Origin: Gordonia sediminis
GTDB lineage: Bacteria > Actinomycetota > Actinomycetes > Mycobacteriales > Mycobacteriaceae
Direction: 5' to 3'
NCBI GenBank assembly: GCA_004193205.1
Contig: RZUM01000008.1
Coordinates: forward strand, 62,001 to 126,000
Length of the DNA: 64,000 nt
This document shows, one piece after another, positions 46,181 through 56,696 of the stretch (positions are counted from its first letter, which is position 1; each line of letters opens with the position of its first letter). A program made the translations under genes and the position numbers. The notes beneath the pieces were generated by a model. It had not been told where the DNA came from. It saw only the letters and a list, made by a program, of their open reading frames with translations, and made no database searches.

Positions 46181-48133
46181 CTACAGCCTGACGGGGTAGG
46201 TCTGGTCGCGGATGTCGGGCACGATCGAGCGCTCGACGAAGATGCCGTGCCACACCATGATCATGAGCAGAGTCCACAGCCGGCGGCTGTTGTCGGTGAT
46301 GCCCTCACGGTGTTCGTTGAGCATCTCGACGATCGCGTTCTTGTTGAGGATGTGATCGGTCTGGGAGTGTTCGATCGTCTCGTGCGCCCAGTCGAACATC
46401 TCCGGGCCGGCCAGCCAATGTCGGATCGGCACCGGGAACCCGAGCTTGCGCCGGTGCAGGACGTGGGGTGGGACGATCTTCTCCAATGCCTGCCGCAGCG
46501 CGTACTTCGTGGTGCCGTGGGCGATCTTCTCGTCGAAGGGCAGGGTCTCGGCGACCTTGAAGACCTCGGGGTCGAGGAACGGCACGCGCAACTCCAGCGA
46601 GTTGGCCATCGTCATCTTGTCCGCCTTGACCAGGATGTCGCCGCGCAGCCAGGTGAACAGGTCGATGTGCTGCATCCGGGCCACCGGATCGAGGCCGTCG
46701 GACATCGCGTAGAGCGGGGCGGTGACGTCGGTGTGTGTCCACTCGGGCCGGTAGTCGCGCAGCACAGCCCGGAGGCGCGCGTCGTCGAAACTGCGCGCGT
46801 TGCCGTAGTAGCGCTCCTCGAGCGTGAGCGAGCCACGGTGCAGCAGGCTCTTGCCCCGAACCCCTTCGGGGATGCGATCGGAGACGCGGCCCGCCATCCG
46901 GCGCAACGCGGTCGGCAAGCGGTCGAAACCGCGCAGCGACAACGGTTCCTTGTAGATGGTGTAGCCGCCGAACAATTCGTCGGCGCCCTCGCCCGAGAGC
47001 ACCACCTTCACGTGTTTGCGGGCCTCTTTGGCCACGAAGTACAGCGGCACGAGCGCCGGGTCGGCGACCGGGTCGTCGAGGTACCAGACGATCTCGGGGA
47101 TCGCCGCGATGAACTCGTCGGGGCCGACGACCTTGACGATGTGTTTGGCGCCGATCGCCTCGGCCGATTCGACGGCGACGTCGACCTCGGAGTATCCCTG
47201 CCGTTCGAAACCGGTGGTGAAGGTGATCAGGTCCGGGTTGTGCCGGATCGCGAGCGCCGCGATCGCGGTGGAGTCGATACCGCCGGACAGGAACGAACCG
47301 ACGGTCACGTCGGCACGCATGTGCTTTGCCACCGAGTCCGACAGCACGTCGGCGATCTCGTCGTAGCGGGCCTGAGTGGCGGCGTCGGTGGCCCCCGAAC
47401 GGATTCGCGTGGTCGGGAAGGGACGCACCGGGAAGGTCGGCGTGAAGTAGCGCTCGATCTGGGGTTCCTCGCCCGGGCGGACTGTCGCATGGCAGCCCGA
47501 CTCCAGACGGCGGATCGCGGCATGCAGGCTCTCGGGTTCGGGCACGTACTGCAGCACCGTGTAGTGCTGGATGGCCCGCGGGTCGAGGTCGTCGCCGAGA
47601 CCGAGGCGTCCGGTCAGCTCGAGCAGACTCTTCTTCTCGCTGCCGAACGCGGTACCGCCGGGCCCCGTGGCGAGGAACATCGGCTTGATGCCGAACGGAT
47701 CACGCGCGAGGAACAGCGAGCGGTCCACGGTGTCCCAGATCGCGAAGGCGAACATGCCGCGCAGATGGCCGACCGCCGCCGGGCCCCAGTGGTGGAATGC
47801 CGCGACGATCGCCTCGCCGTCGCCCTCGGTCGCGAACTCGGCTCCGTCGTCACGTCGCAGCTGCTCGCGAAGCTCCAGATAGTTGTAGATCTCGCCGTTG
47901 AACACGAGGGCATAGCGGTCGGGTTGCCCCGGTGGCCCCCACCGCAGCGGCTGATGGGAATGCTCGATGTCGATGATCGACAGCCGGTTGAAACCGAAGA
48001 TCAGATCGTCGTCGTGCCAGGTCCCGGGCTCGTCCGGGCCGCGGTGGCGCATGCAGTGCGAAGCGGTGGAGAGCAGATCGACGGCGGTGCCCGCCGTGCC
48101 GTCCGGGGTCAGCAGACCGAGCAAACCACACAC
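46181..48133 (-). CDS. asnB: Glutamine-hydrolysing asparagine synthetase
   Basis: 650 residues. The N-terminal Ntn glutaminase domain needs Cys at position 2, which fixes GTG 48133 as start: it gives CGLLGLL after the initiator. Further glutaminase motifs are RGPDEPG, NRLSIID and FNGEIYNY. The synthetase domain starts near 225, with the ATP loop VGSFLSGGIDSTAIAALA and SGEGADELFGGY. It makes asparagine from aspartate, ATP and glutamine. Length and the KMTMANSLELRVPFLD motif are typical of the actinobacterial form. Relatives also amidate cell-wall components, so the acceptor is not certain. Confidence 0.93.
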   Translation of the reverse strand: MCGLLGLLTPDGTAGTAVDLLSTASHCMRHRGPDEPGTWHDDDLIFGFNRLSIIDIEHSHQPLRWGPPGQPDRYALVFNGEIYNYLELREQLRRDDGAEFATEGDGEAIVAAFHHWGPAAVGHLRGMFAFAIWDTVDRSLFLARDPFGIKPMFLATGPGGTAFGSEKKSLLELTGRLGLGDDLDPRAIQHYTVLQYVPEPESLHAAIRRLESGCHATVRPGEEPQIERYFTPTFPVRPFPTTRIRSGATDAATQARYDEIADVLSDSVAKHMRADVTVGSFLSGGIDSTAIAALAIRHNPDLITFTTGFERQGYSEVDVAVESAEAIGAKHIVKVVGPDEFIAAIPEIVWYLDDPVADPALVPLYFVAKEARKHVKVVLSGEGADELFGGYTIYKEPLSLRGFDRLPTALRRMAGRVSDRIPEGVRGKSLLHRGSLTLEERYYGNARSFDDARLRAVLRDYRPEWTHTDVTAPLYAMSDGLDPVARMQHIDLFTWLRGDILVKADKMTMANSLELRVPFLDPEVFKVAETLPFDEKIAHGTTKYALRQALEKIVPPHVLHRRKLGFPVPIRHWLAGPEMFDWAHETIEHSQTDHILNKNAIVEMLNEHREGITDNSRRLWTLLMIMVWHGIFVERSIVPDIRDQTYPVRL

Positions 48134-48435
48134 CAGAAAGGCCTCACTTATCGACGATCGCACGTGCTTCCGACGCGTCGAGTATGCCTGACGAACCCCC
48201 CGCCGAGCGCGTCCGGGCGATGCGGTCGAACCTCGGATCACCACGGCGCGGCAGCCCGGTCAAACCCCAATCACAAAAGCTTCGCCGTGTTGGTCTACGC
48301 TGCGTAGTACTAGATGCAAGAATTGCCGTAGTGCGGGCTGAGAACGGGCCCGGCAAAGGCAAAGAAAGCACTGTGCGGGTCATCTGGCATGGCAACTCGG
48401 TCGGCACGACATGCCCACCGAGCGAGCGGGAAGGC
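48134..48435. other. asnB-ctaC divergent intergenic region
   Basis: 302 bases. A perfect odd palindrome CTACGC-T-GCGTAG lies at 48295-48307, directly followed by TACTAGATG, which may supply the ctaC -10. This would give ctaC a leader of about 110 bases ending in GGGAAGG before its GTG. The asnB side shows no clear -10. No gene is convincing here. Confidence 0.45.
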
Positions 48436-49572
48436 GTGAAATTGGCACACGGTGGACGGCCGCGGGCACCACAAGCCCGATCCGCGTCGCGGATCACCAA
48501 GCGGGTCGGGATCCTCGTCGCACTCGGGTTCGGTGCGTTGCTTCTGTCGGGCTGTGATGCCCGCACGGCAATGCGTTTCGGATGGCCGGCAGGCGTCACG
48601 CCCGAGGCCACCAAGATGGGTGACCTGTGGACCTGGTCGGTCATCACCGCCTTGGTCATGGGCATCCTGGTCTGGGGGCTGATCTTCTGGACCATCACCT
48701 TCCACCGCAACAAGGCCGGCCAGAAGGACGAGTTCCCGCGGCAGACCGGCTACAACGTGCCGCTCGAACTCGCCTACACGGCGGTTCCGTTCGTCATCAT
48801 CGCGGTGCTCTTCTACTTCACCGTCGTCGTGCAGAACGACGTCGAGCGCAAGACGGACGACCCGAAGGTCGTCGTCGACGTCACCGCCTTCCAGTGGAAC
48901 TGGAAGTTCGGTTACAACAAGATCGAGTTCGCCGACGGCGTCTCCTACAACGGTTTCGAGCGCAACGGCAGCCCGTTCGAGCTGCAGACCCCCAACGTCG
49001 AGACCGTTGGTGGCGCGGAGGAGGAAGTTCCGTATCCCGCCGGTGGACGCGACGACGACATCCGCGACTACCTGACCTTCGACAAGATCGAAACCGTCGG
49101 CTCGTCGACCGAGATCCCGATCTTGGTGCTGCCGACCGAACGACGCATCCAGTTCAACCTCGCCGCGGCCGACGTCGTGCACTCGTTCTGGGTGCCGGAG
49201 TTCCTGTTCAAGCGTGACGTGATGCCGTTCCCCAAGCAGAACCACACCGACAACGAGTTCCAGGTGGAGCAGATCGATCGCACCGGTGCCTTCGTCGGAC
49301 GTTGTGCGGAAATGTGCGGTACCTACCACTCGATGATGAACTTCGAGGTCCGCGCGGTGAGCCCGGCGAAGTTCGACGCCTACATCGCCTACCGCGATCG
49401 CAACCCGCTCGCCACCAACGCCGAGGCGCTCGAGGCGATCTGCGAGGTGCCGCACTCGGTGACCACGGTCCCGTTCGAGACCCGACGCAAGACCAACGGC
49501 GACACCCCGTCGAACCTCGGCGACGCCGGAAACACGTCTCTGCCTGACTGCACGGTGGGAGCCAACCGATGA
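48436..49572 (+). CDS. ctaC: Cytochrome c oxidase subunit II (lipoprotein)
   Basis: 378 residues. The signal peptide ends in the lipobox LLLSGC (lipidated Cys near 40), then two transmembrane helices (about 62-85 and 115-137). The CuA domain contains VHSFWVPEFLFKRD and the metal ligands CAEMCGTYHSMM. An inserted acidic loop (about 180-220, NVETVGGAEEEVPYPAGGRDDD) is a feature of actinobacterial subunits. It accepts electrons from the QcrC haems in the bcc-aa3 supercomplex. GTG at 48436 has GGGAAGG just upstream. It is coupled to ctaF by ATGA. Confidence 0.95.
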   Translation: MKLAHGGRPRAPQARSASRITKRVGILVALGFGALLLSGCDARTAMRFGWPAGVTPEATKMGDLWTWSVITALVMGILVWGLIFWTITFHRNKAGQKDEFPRQTGYNVPLELAYTAVPFVIIAVLFYFTVVVQNDVERKTDDPKVVVDVTAFQWNWKFGYNKIEFADGVSYNGFERNGSPFELQTPNVETVGGAEEEVPYPAGGRDDDIRDYLTFDKIETVGSSTEIPILVLPTERRIQFNLAAADVVHSFWVPEFLFKRDVMPFPKQNHTDNEFQVEQIDRTGAFVGRCAEMCGTYHSMMNFEVRAVSPAKFDAYIAYRDRNPLATNAEALEAICEVPHSVTTVPFETRRKTNGDTPSNLGDAGNTSLPDCTVGANR

Positions 49573-49985
49573 AAATCGAAGCCCGGATCTTCGAACTGCT
49601 GACCGGATTCTTCTTCCTTGCCGGCATCATCTACACGACCACCACAGCGCTCTCCAGCCGTGGTGTCGAGTGGGCCGGCGTGACCGCCATGTTCTTCAGC
49701 GGTGGCCTGACCTTGATCGCGGGCACCTACTTCCGGTTCGTGGCGCGCCGCGTCGAGATCCGCCCGGAGGACTTCGAGGACGCCGAGATCGAGGACGGCG
49801 CCGGCGAGCTGGGCTTCTTCAGCCCGCATTCGTGGTGGCCGATCCTTATCGCCGGTGGTGCGGCGATGTTCGCCGTCGGTTTCGCAACCGGCAACTTCTG
49901 GTTTTCGATCTTCTCCGCGGTCGTCATCCTGGGCACCGCCGCCGGAATGGTCTTCGAATATCACGTCGGACCCGAGAAGCACTGA
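49569..49985 (+). CDS. ctaF: Cytochrome c oxidase subunit IV (actinobacterial type)
   Basis: 138 residues with four hydrophobic helices: about 8-30, 36-57, 88-106 and 110-130. The N-terminus MKIEARIFELLTGFFFLAGI and the segment GTYFRFVARRVEIRPEDFEDAEI match the actinobacterial subunit IV. It is a structural subunit of the aa3 oxidase. ATG overlaps the ctaC stop. A strong terminator follows 16 bases after its stop. Confidence 0.93.
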   Translation: MKIEARIFELLTGFFFLAGIIYTTTTALSSRGVEWAGVTAMFFSGGLTLIAGTYFRFVARRVEIRPEDFEDAEIEDGAGELGFFSPHSWWPILIAGGAAMFAVGFATGNFWFSIFSAVVILGTAAGMVFEYHVGPEKH

Positions 49986-50001
49986 TCTCCACGTTCATCT
50001 G

Positions 50002-50036
50002 AAAAACCGCACCCGGTTCAACGGGTGCGGTTTTTT
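50002..50036. terminator. Strong intrinsic terminator after ctaF
   Basis: Arms AAAAACCGCACCCG (50002-50015) and CGGGTGCGGTTTTTT (50022-50036) with a six-base loop. A-rich and T-rich flanks make it work in both directions, ending ctaC-ctaF and the convergent PAP2/DAG-kinase gene. Confidence 0.93.
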
Positions 50037-50046
50037 GGTGACGTGC

Positions 50047-51573
50047 TCACTGGTGTGGTCGCGCCGGTGCATAGGTCACGAGTCTGCGATAGGCGACGCG
50101 GAAGTGGGCGTTGCGGCGGGGTTCGCCGATCTCGCCGTCGTGGGCGACCATGGTGGGTCCGTCGACGGCGGTCATCGTGAACTCCGGAACCTGCATCTCG
50201 TGGTAGAGCGGCGAGTTCGCGAGCCGACCCAGCATGACCGAGATGAGCGCGCGCATCGTACCGAAGTGTGATCCGCGTTCCAGGATGCGGACGTCGAGTA
50301 GCCCGTCGTCGAGCCGTAGACGACGCGACGGGGCGAAACCCGACGGCCGGTAGAGCGAATTGCCCAGGAGGAACAACGACGTCTCGAGGACCTGACCGTT
50401 CACCTCGATGCGCACCGTCGCGTCCCGACGCAGGGTCTGCGCCAAGGCCACCGCGGTCGCCAGCGGCCGACTCAGCCGGTGCTCGAGGCGGGTGCGGGTG
50501 CGGATGAAGCGGGGATAGGCACCGATGCTGGCGGTGTTCAGGATCACCAGCTCGTCGTCGAGCAGGGTCACGTCGAGTCGGGTGGCCTGCCCGTCGCGGA
50601 TCGCGCCGATCGTCGCCGCAGCCGTGCGGCAGCCGATGTCGCGGGCGAAATGGTTGTAGGTGCCGGCCGGGAACACCGCCAGCGGCATGTCGAGATCCAA
50701 CGCGACCGCAGCGGCGGCCGCCACCGTCCCGTCACCGCCGGCCACACCGAGCACCTCGGCCGATTCCGCCGCCGATCGCAGCACCGCCGCCACGTCGTCG
50801 TCCCTACCGAGTTCGAGGATCCGGGCCTCCGGCAGATCACGCCGTATTTCCTCGAGAACGCGATGCCCGGTACCCGACCCGGCGGTGGGATTCACCACCA
50901 CGGTGACACCCGCGCCCGTCGGTCGCTGGGGAACCGGCACCCGGGTGGGGGAGGGAATGGCGAGGTGTGGCTCGGTGATCGGTGGCACCAGGTGGATGCC
51001 GAGGACCGCGACGGCCGCCCCGATGCCGAATCCGGCGAAGACGTCGCCGGGATAGTGTGCGCCCGTGGCGACCCGCGACAGACCGACCAAAGCGGCGAGA
51101 CCGCCGAGGACGAGTCCCGTCGGGGGGTGTTCGGCCCCGACGCCGAGGGCGAATGCGGCAGCACTGGCCGAATGGCCCGACGGTAGTGAGTTGCTGGTCG
51201 GGAGTCGGCGCGCCCGCCGCTCCAGCGGCACCGAGTGCGGGAGGGGACGTGGGCGGCGCCGGAGTCGTTTGGCCGCCTGATTGGTGACCAGGCTGGTGAC
51301 CGCGAGGGTGGCGATACCGCGGGTGGCCGCGCGACGGGCGGTCGGATGCCCCGACACCGCCATACCCGCGGCGATCGCCATCCACAGCTTGGAATGGTCG
51401 GTGGCCCGCGAGAGTGCCGGCATCGAGAGATCGAGTCCTACGCTCGGTGCTCGGGCTATCGTCTCGAAGATCTCGGCGTCGAGCGTCCCGAGGCCTTGGG
51501 TGATCTGCCGGAGACCGGAGGAGTCCGACAGGTTTGCCGAACGGCTGCGACGGGGGCGGGGGAGCGGGGCCAT
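50047..51573 (-). CDS. PAP2 phosphatase / diacylglycerol kinase-like fusion protein
   Basis: 508 residues. The N-terminal half is a PAP2 lipid phosphatase: KRLRRRPRP, PSGHSASAAAFALG and SRVATGAHYPGDVFAG form the three phosphatase motifs among hydrophobic helices. From about residue 220 a DAGK/LCB5-type catalytic domain follows: VVVNPTAGSGTG, then GVAGGDGTVAAAA, and later FPAGTYNHFARDI. Such fusions could dephosphorylate and rephosphorylate lipids or polyprenyl carriers; the physiological substrate is unknown. ATG at 51573 follows a -10-like TAGGTT (51581-51586) by seven bases, so leaderless. Confidence 0.9.
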   Translation of the reverse strand: MAPLPRPRRSRSANLSDSSGLRQITQGLGTLDAEIFETIARAPSVGLDLSMPALSRATDHSKLWMAIAAGMAVSGHPTARRAATRGIATLAVTSLVTNQAAKRLRRRPRPLPHSVPLERRARRLPTSNSLPSGHSASAAAFALGVGAEHPPTGLVLGGLAALVGLSRVATGAHYPGDVFAGFGIGAAVAVLGIHLVPPITEPHLAIPSPTRVPVPQRPTGAGVTVVVNPTAGSGTGHRVLEEIRRDLPEARILELGRDDDVAAVLRSAAESAEVLGVAGGDGTVAAAAAVALDLDMPLAVFPAGTYNHFARDIGCRTAAATIGAIRDGQATRLDVTLLDDELVILNTASIGAYPRFIRTRTRLEHRLSRPLATAVALAQTLRRDATVRIEVNGQVLETSLFLLGNSLYRPSGFAPSRRLRLDDGLLDVRILERGSHFGTMRALISVMLGRLANSPLYHEMQVPEFTMTAVDGPTMVAHDGEIGEPRRNAHFRVAYRRLVTYAPARPHQ

Positions 51574-51616
51574 GTCACCCAACCTAGCCGTCTGTCACTG
51601 GCCATGGCGGCGAAAA

Positions 51617-51656
51617 GACCTCGGCCACCGTCGCATTCGCGACGATGGCCGAGGTC
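51617..51656 (-). terminator. Terminator after qcrB
   Basis: An 18-base arm 51617-51634 pairs with 51639-51656 with one mismatch around a tetraloop. On the minus strand the stem is followed by CTTTTC, a short U-tract. It closes the ctaE-qcrCAB transcript ten bases past the qcrB stop. Confidence 0.85.
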
Positions 51657-51666
51657 CTTTGCCGAG

Positions 51667-53286
51667 CTAGTCGAACGGATTGCCGTCCTTGGCCTGCAGT
51701 TCGCGCAGGGCCTTGAGTTCGGCCATCTCCTGCTCGTGCTCGCGCTCGATGTTGCGCGCCTGCTGCTCCGGCGGGTCCTCGACGAGGATGGAACCGGTAC
51801 CGGGTGCGCCGGCCGAACCGAGCTTGTTCATCCGCTTGGGGAGCGCCGCGCCCTCGTAGGGGAGCGGGATCGGGTGGCCGTGGTCGTCGACCGGGCCGAG
51901 CGGCTGGTGCACCTCGATGTACTCACCCTGCGGGAGCCGCTTGATGATGCCGGTCTCGATGCCGTGTGCCAGCACCGCACGGTCGCTGCGCTGCAGGGCC
52001 AGGGCCCAGCGGTAGGCGACGAAGTACGCGATCGGCGGCACGATGATCAACCCGATACGTCCCATCCACGTCGTCGCATTGAGCGAGATGTGGAACTTGT
52101 AGGCGATGATGTCGTTCATACACGACAGCGTCAGGATGATGTAGAACGACAGCGCCATGGCACCCACCGCGGTGCGCACCGGCACGTCGCGCGGACGCTG
52201 CAGCAGGTTGTGGTGGGCGTCGTCGCCGGTGAGGCGTTTCTCGATCCACGGATAGGCGAACATCAGGATGAACATGATCGTGATGATCACGACCACCCAG
52301 AAGATCGCCGGGATCGTGTAGTTGCCCAGGTAGAGCTCCCACGCAGGCATCAGTCGGGCGAGGCCGTCGGTCCACATCATGTAGATGTCGGGCTGTGAAC
52401 CCGCGGACACGTGCGCCGGGTTGTACGGGCCGAGCACCCAGACCGGGTTGATCTGGAAGACACCCGCCATGATGGCCAGCACGCCGGTGGTGACGGCGAA
52501 GAACGCACCGGACTTCACCGCGAACACCGGCAGGATGCGCACGCCGACGACGTTCTTCTCGGTGCGGCCCGGGCCGGGGAACTGGGTGTGCTTCTGATAC
52601 CAGACCAAAGCGAGGTGTGCGCCGATCAGGGCCAGGATGATGCCCGGGAACAGCAGGATGTGCAGCACGTACAGGCGCGGGATGATGATGTCGCCGGGGA
52701 ACTGGCCGCCGAACAGCGCCCAGTGGATCCAGGTGCCGATCAGCGGGATGCCCAGCACGATGCCGCTCATGGCGGCGCGGACGCCGGTGCCCGAGAGCAG
52801 ATCGTCGGGAAGCGAGTAGCCGAAGAAGCCTTCGAACATTGCCAGGATCAGCAGCACCGAGCCGATGATCCAGTTGGCCTCACGCGGGCGGCGGAACGCG
52901 CCGGTGAAGAAGATGCGGGCCATGTGCACGATGATCGAGGCGGCGAACAGCAGCGCGGCCCAGTGGTGGATCTGGCGCACGAACAGACCACCGCGCACCT
53001 CGAAGGAGATGTTGAGGGTCGTCTCGTAGGCGCGGGTCATCATCACACCGTTGAGCGGCTGGTAGGCGCCGTCGTAGACGACCTCGGACATCGACGGATC
53101 GAAGAACAAGGTCAGGTAGACACCCGAGATCAGCAGGATGATGAAGCTGTAGAGCGCGATCTCACCCAGCAGGAACGACCAGTGGGTGGGGAACACCTTG
53201 TTGATCTGGCGGCGGATGCCCGGCGACAGGTGATACCGCGAGTCGATCTCTTCGCCTTGCTTGGCGAGACGGTCGGCGATGGTCAT
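51667..53286 (-). CDS. qcrB: Cytochrome b subunit of the cytochrome bcc complex
   Basis: 539 residues, the long actinobacterial form with a C-terminal extension after the cytochrome b core. The core keeps the two histidine pairs on helices (for example [19 protein letters not shown] and [23 protein letters not shown]) and the Qo motif region with [19 protein letters not shown]. The extension is charged, with [30 protein letters not shown] and a Glu/Gln-rich end. It is the target site of bcc inhibitors in mycobacteria. It overlaps qcrA by ATGA. Confidence 0.97.
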   Translation of the reverse strand: MTIADRLAKQGEEIDSRYHLSPGIRRQINKVFPTHWSFLLGEIALYSFIILLISGVYLTLFFDPSMSEVVYDGAYQPLNGVMMTRAYETTLNISFEVRGGLFVRQIHHWAALLFAASIIVHMARIFFTGAFRRPREANWIIGSVLLILAMFEGFFGYSLPDDLLSGTGVRAAMSGIVLGIPLIGTWIHWALFGGQFPGDIIIPRLYVLHILLFPGIILALIGAHLALVWYQKHTQFPGPGRTEKNVVGVRILPVFAVKSGAFFAVTTGVLAIMAGVFQINPVWVLGPYNPAHVSAGSQPDIYMMWTDGLARLMPAWELYLGNYTIPAIFWVVVIITIMFILMFAYPWIEKRLTGDDAHHNLLQRPRDVPVRTAVGAMALSFYIILTLSCMNDIIAYKFHISLNATTWMGRIGLIIVPPIAYFVAYRWALALQRSDRAVLAHGIETGIIKRLPQGEYIEVHQPLGPVDDHGHPIPLPYEGAALPKRMNKLGSAGAPGTGSILVEDPPEQQARNIEREHEQEMAELKALRELQAKDGNPFD

Positions 53287-54443
53287 GACTTACGCTCCCA
53301 GAATGCCGGTCCGACGGGCTCGATGTAGTCGCCCGCGGCGACCATGTATCCCTGATTGTTCACCGTGATCGGCAGCTGCGCCAGGGCACGCGCGGCCGGG
53401 CCGAAGACCGGTTTGGCGTACTCGAGAGCGTTGAACTGCGACTGGTGGCAGGGGCAGAGAATGCGGTTGGTCCGGGACTCGTACAGCGACGTCGGGCAGC
53501 CGAGGTGGCTGCACACCTTGGTGTAGGCGAAGTAGTCGCCGTAGTTGAAGCTCTCCTGGCCCTTGCGCTTGATGGCCTTCGCCGCGTCCTCGGGACGCAG
53601 ACGGATGAGCATCACCGGGTTGCTGACGTAGCGCAGACTCTCGAGCAGCTTGTGACGTGACTCCTCGGTCTCGCCGTAGCCGTCGGAAACGCGCCACGGG
53701 AAGACGGTCTCCATCGCGCCGGCGTCGAGATCCTCGGGCCGAACCAGGGCCACCTGGTACGGATTACCGGTGTCACGACGCAGGAACACGGTCTCGTTCG
53801 GATCGTCTGCCGGGTTGTAGATCGGCGACCATCCGGTGTGCCACAGCGGTGCGTCGGGGCCCTTGGCCCACGGATTCTTGATGATTCCGCCGACGGCGGC
53901 GATCAATCCGGTGAACGCGAAGGCACCGAGGCCGAACGCGGCCGAACCGATGATCATCTTGCGCCTCGGCAATGTCGACGTCGTCAGCGAGTCGTTGAAC
54001 TCGGCCGCGATCGTCTTCTTGTCCACCTCGGAGGAGCCGCCGTCGTGGCGATCCTGCACCGAGATCTCGGACGGGATGAACTTCTTGGTGAACAGAACCA
54101 GACCGATACCGATGGACAGCACCGACAGTCCGAACGTCACACCCAGCAACGGGGTGTTGAGGGTGTAGCGCCAGTAGTCGGCCGAATCGGGGAGGGCGAA
54201 CTCCCAGTGATTCCAGATGAAGATGATGAAGCAGGCCACGGCCGAGATGCCGGCCACGGTGAACCAGATCGCGACCTGGCGCTCGGCTCGCTTCTCGACG
54301 CCGGTACCCGGCTCCGGGAAACGCTCGGCGCGGTGGATGATCTCCACCCCGTCGAGGTTGGTGCCGAGCTTGACCAGCTCGTCATTGCTCATCTGATCGA
54401 GTTCGTCCTGCGACGGATCGTCTTTACCGCCGGTTGCACTCAT
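53283..54443 (-). CDS. qcrA: Rieske iron-sulfur subunit of the cytochrome bcc complex
   Basis: 386 residues. The acidic N-terminal region is followed by three transmembrane helices (about 58-78, 98-118 and 165-187), the actinobacterial arrangement. A twin-arginine-like [14 protein letters not shown] precedes the third. The [2Fe-2S] ligands are CSHLGC and CPCHQSQF in the C-terminal Rieske domain. It passes electrons from menaquinol to the QcrC haems. ATG at 54443 overlaps the qcrC stop by ATGA; upstream frame lies in qcrC. Confidence 0.97.
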   Translation of the reverse strand: MSATGGKDDPSQDELDQMSNDELVKLGTNLDGVEIIHRAERFPEPGTGVEKRAERQVAIWFTVAGISAVACFIIFIWNHWEFALPDSADYWRYTLNTPLLGVTFGLSVLSIGIGLVLFTKKFIPSEISVQDRHDGGSSEVDKKTIAAEFNDSLTTSTLPRRKMIIGSAAFGLGAFAFTGLIAAVGGIIKNPWAKGPDAPLWHTGWSPIYNPADDPNETVFLRRDTGNPYQVALVRPEDLDAGAMETVFPWRVSDGYGETEESRHKLLESLRYVSNPVMLIRLRPEDAAKAIKRKGQESFNYGDYFAYTKVCSHLGCPTSLYESRTNRILCPCHQSQFNALEYAKPVFGPAARALAQLPITVNNQGYMVAAGDYIEPVGPAFWERKS

Positions 54444-55339
54444 GACCGTGATCCCATCCACATTGCGGCTGCGACGATCGCCACTACGCCGACTGCCCAC
54501 ATCACCATGCCCTCGCTGACGGGGCCGAAGCCGCCGAGAGAGAAGCCACCCTGCGGCTTGGACTCGGTGACGTACTTGATGAAGCCGATGATGTCCTTCT
54601 TCTCATCCAGCGAGAGCTGGCGGTTGGAGAACTTCGGCATGTTCTGCGGACCGGTCAGCATCGCGGTGTAGATCTGCTGCTCTTCCACGTGGCTCAGTGT
54701 CGGCGCGAACTTGCCGGACGAGAGCGCGCCGCCGCGGCCGGTGAAGTTGTGGCACGACGCGCAGTTGAGGCGGAACAGCTCGCTGCCGCGACCGAGGTTC
54801 TCGCCACGCAGCGACTCCTGGGCCAGCACGGGCAGGCCCTGCTCGTCCTTTTTGACGGTGCCGTCCGGGTTGCGCTCGTAGAGGACCTGCGGCCCACCGC
54901 CCATCGACTGGACGTAGGCGCCGAGCTGGTCGATCTGCGCCTGGGTGAACTTCGGAGGCTTGCGCTGGGCCTGGGCCTCACCGCGGGCGGCGGGCATGCG
55001 GCCGGTCGAGACCTGGAAGTACACCGCGGCGTCGCCGACGCCGAGCAGTGCGGGTCCGCGGTCCTGCACACCCTGCAGGTTGGCGCCGTGGCAGGTGATG
55101 CAGGAGGTCTCGTAGAGCTTCTTGCCGTCGGCGATCAGCGCGGCATTCGACTCATCGGCAACCGCCACCTGCGGTCGCGGTGTGAGGATCGACGCCAGCA
55201 AGCCCGCGGTGACGAGACCGAGGAGCAGGAGGACGGTGCCGCCGGCGCGTCGACGCAGTTTGCGGCGCGACTTCGCCTTGCGTGCGGTGGCTGCGGCGGG
55301 TTCGTCGCTATCCGACGGTCGCGGTGGAGATGAACTCAT
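54440..55339 (-). CDS. qcrC: Dihaem cytochrome c subunit of the cytochrome bcc complex
   Basis: 299 residues. An N-terminal helix (about 25-50, after a basic KSRRKLRRR stretch) anchors or exports the protein. Two cytochrome c domains carry CITCH and CASCH haem sites, with methionine-containing distal segments ([10 protein letters not shown]-like and [15 protein letters not shown]). A C-terminal helix follows. The two haems replace a mobile cytochrome c by wiring QcrA directly to CtaC. It lies 62 bases after ctaE and is coupled to qcrA. Confidence 0.97.
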   Translation of the reverse strand: MSSSPPRPSDSDEPAAATARKAKSRRKLRRRAGGTVLLLLGLVTAGLLASILTPRPQVAVADESNAALIADGKKLYETSCITCHGANLQGVQDRGPALLGVGDAAVYFQVSTGRMPAARGEAQAQRKPPKFTQAQIDQLGAYVQSMGGGPQVLYERNPDGTVKKDEQGLPVLAQESLRGENLGRGSELFRLNCASCHNFTGRGGALSSGKFAPTLSHVEEQQIYTAMLTGPQNMPKFSNRQLSLDEKKDIIGFIKYVTESKPQGGFSLGGFGPVSEGMVMWAVGVVAIVAAAMWMGSRS

Positions 55340-55401
55340 CTGTGACTCTCTACTAAGCGGACGGACTGTTGTGCTGCTGTGCAGGCGGTCGCCCGAGGGC
55401 G

Positions 55402-56013
55402 CTACCTGATGAAGTAGATGGTGACGAACAGGCCGATCCAGACGATGTCGACGAAGTGCCAGTAGTAGGAGACCACGATCGCCGCGGTGGCCTGCGCCGG
55501 CGTGAACTTCGAGAGCTTGGTGCGGATCAGCAGGAAGATGAAAGCGACGAGACCGCCGATGACATGGAGACCGTGGAATCCGGTGGCCATGTAGAAGACC
55601 GAGCCGTAGGCGCTCGAGCTGATCGTGGTGCCTTCGTGGACCAGGCTGTAGTACTCGGTCGCCTGACCGGCCACGAAGAACGAGCCCATGAGGAAGGTCA
55701 GGACGTACCAGCGGCGCAGGCCGAAGACGTCACCGCGCTCCGCGGCGAACACGCCCATCTGGCAGGTCACCGACGAGAGGATCAGGACCGTCGTCACGGG
55801 GATCGCCAGTGCGAGGTTCAACTCGGTCGGTTCGGGTGGCCACCCGATCGACGAGTTCGCACGCGCGACGAAATACATCGCGAAAAGTCCAGCGAAGAAC
55901 ATGAGCTCACTGGACAGCCACACGATGGTGCCGACGCTGACCATGTTGGGACGGTTCAGCGAGTGCACACGCGCGGTGATGGCTGTTCCTGAGGTACCTA
56001 CAGCGCTAGTCAC
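55402..56013 (-). CDS. ctaE: Cytochrome c oxidase subunit III
   Basis: 203 residues with five main helices. Family segments are [51 protein letters not shown] and [19 protein letters not shown], with the conserved glutamate and histidines. GTG at 56013 ([12 protein letters not shown]) is chosen; a -10-like CATACT (56021-56026) lies seven bases upstream, so the operon mRNA is probably leaderless. It heads the ctaE-qcrC-qcrA-qcrB transcript. Confidence 0.96.
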   Translation of the reverse strand: MTSAVGTSGTAITARVHSLNRPNMVSVGTIVWLSSELMFFAGLFAMYFVARANSSIGWPPEPTELNLALAIPVTTVLILSSVTCQMGVFAAERGDVFGLRRWYVLTFLMGSFFVAGQATEYYSLVHEGTTISSSAYGSVFYMATGFHGLHVIGGLVAFIFLLIRTKLSKFTPAQATAAIVVSYYWHFVDIVWIGLFVTIYFIR

Positions 56014-56149
56014 AAAGTGAAGTATGACGGTTCGTAGTAAGCGGTGACCACTTGGGTCGGATATTCGCGGGAACTTTTTCTCTTGCTGCAGGTCGCCGCC
56101 GGTCACCGGGGCGTTTCGGCGTGTCTTGAGGGCATGGTTTGCTGGGTGG

Positions 56150-56671
56150 ATGGCAGGCGATCGGGACCGCTCAGAGACATCGGATGGCGCCCGGCGGGAC
56201 CTCAACGGCCGCCCGGTGGTGCCCGGGCGGTGGGACCGGGTGCGCAACCTGTTCCGACACGGGGCCGTCGACGATCCGCTCGACTGTGCGGACACCACTC
56301 TCGTCGTCGTGGCCGAATCCGGCGACGAGGCGGCGGCGAGTTCGGCTGTGCTGGCCACCTCCGCGTGGCGGGCCGACGAGGAGGTCGTGCTGCGTCACGT
56401 TCTGCAGCTGCCCGCACAACGCGTGTCCGACGCGGTGGCGACGGCCGCCCTGTCCGGGTACCGGCGCCTCGACTCCGGTCCCGATGCCGGTCCCGATGTT
56501 GCCGATGCGAACACGGCCGATCCGACCGTGACGGTGCTGCTGGCCCGTGTGCAGATGCTCGATGCGGTCCACCTGTCGCAGGAACGGTCGCGGATGGCCA
56601 GTCTCGGCTCGCGGCACGGCGGGCTGGTCGTCGGCTGGCAGGTCCTGCAGCGACCGGTCGGCGACCGGTGA
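56150..56671 (+). CDS. Hypothetical protein between ctaE and trpD, 173 residues
   Basis: I do not recognise it. The sequence is hydrophilic with no membrane helix or signal peptide. It contains a strand-helix-like block [34 protein letters not shown] and ends with [22 protein letters not shown]. The residue composition (Ala/Asp/Arg/Val) and GC bias at third positions look coding. ATG at 56150 is chosen; an in-frame alternative lies at 56126. It ends 25 bases before trpD, whose own promoter lies in that gap. It may regulate or merely neighbour the respiratory operon. Confidence 0.6.
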   Translation: MAGDRDRSETSDGARRDLNGRPVVPGRWDRVRNLFRHGAVDDPLDCADTTLVVVAESGDEAAASSAVLATSAWRADEEVVLRHVLQLPAQRVSDAVATAALSGYRRLDSGPDAGPDVADANTADPTVTVLLARVQMLDAVHLSQERSRMASLGSRHGGLVVGWQVLQRPVGDR

Positions 56672-56696
56672 GTGCGGGCGCACTACTGTTTGGACC

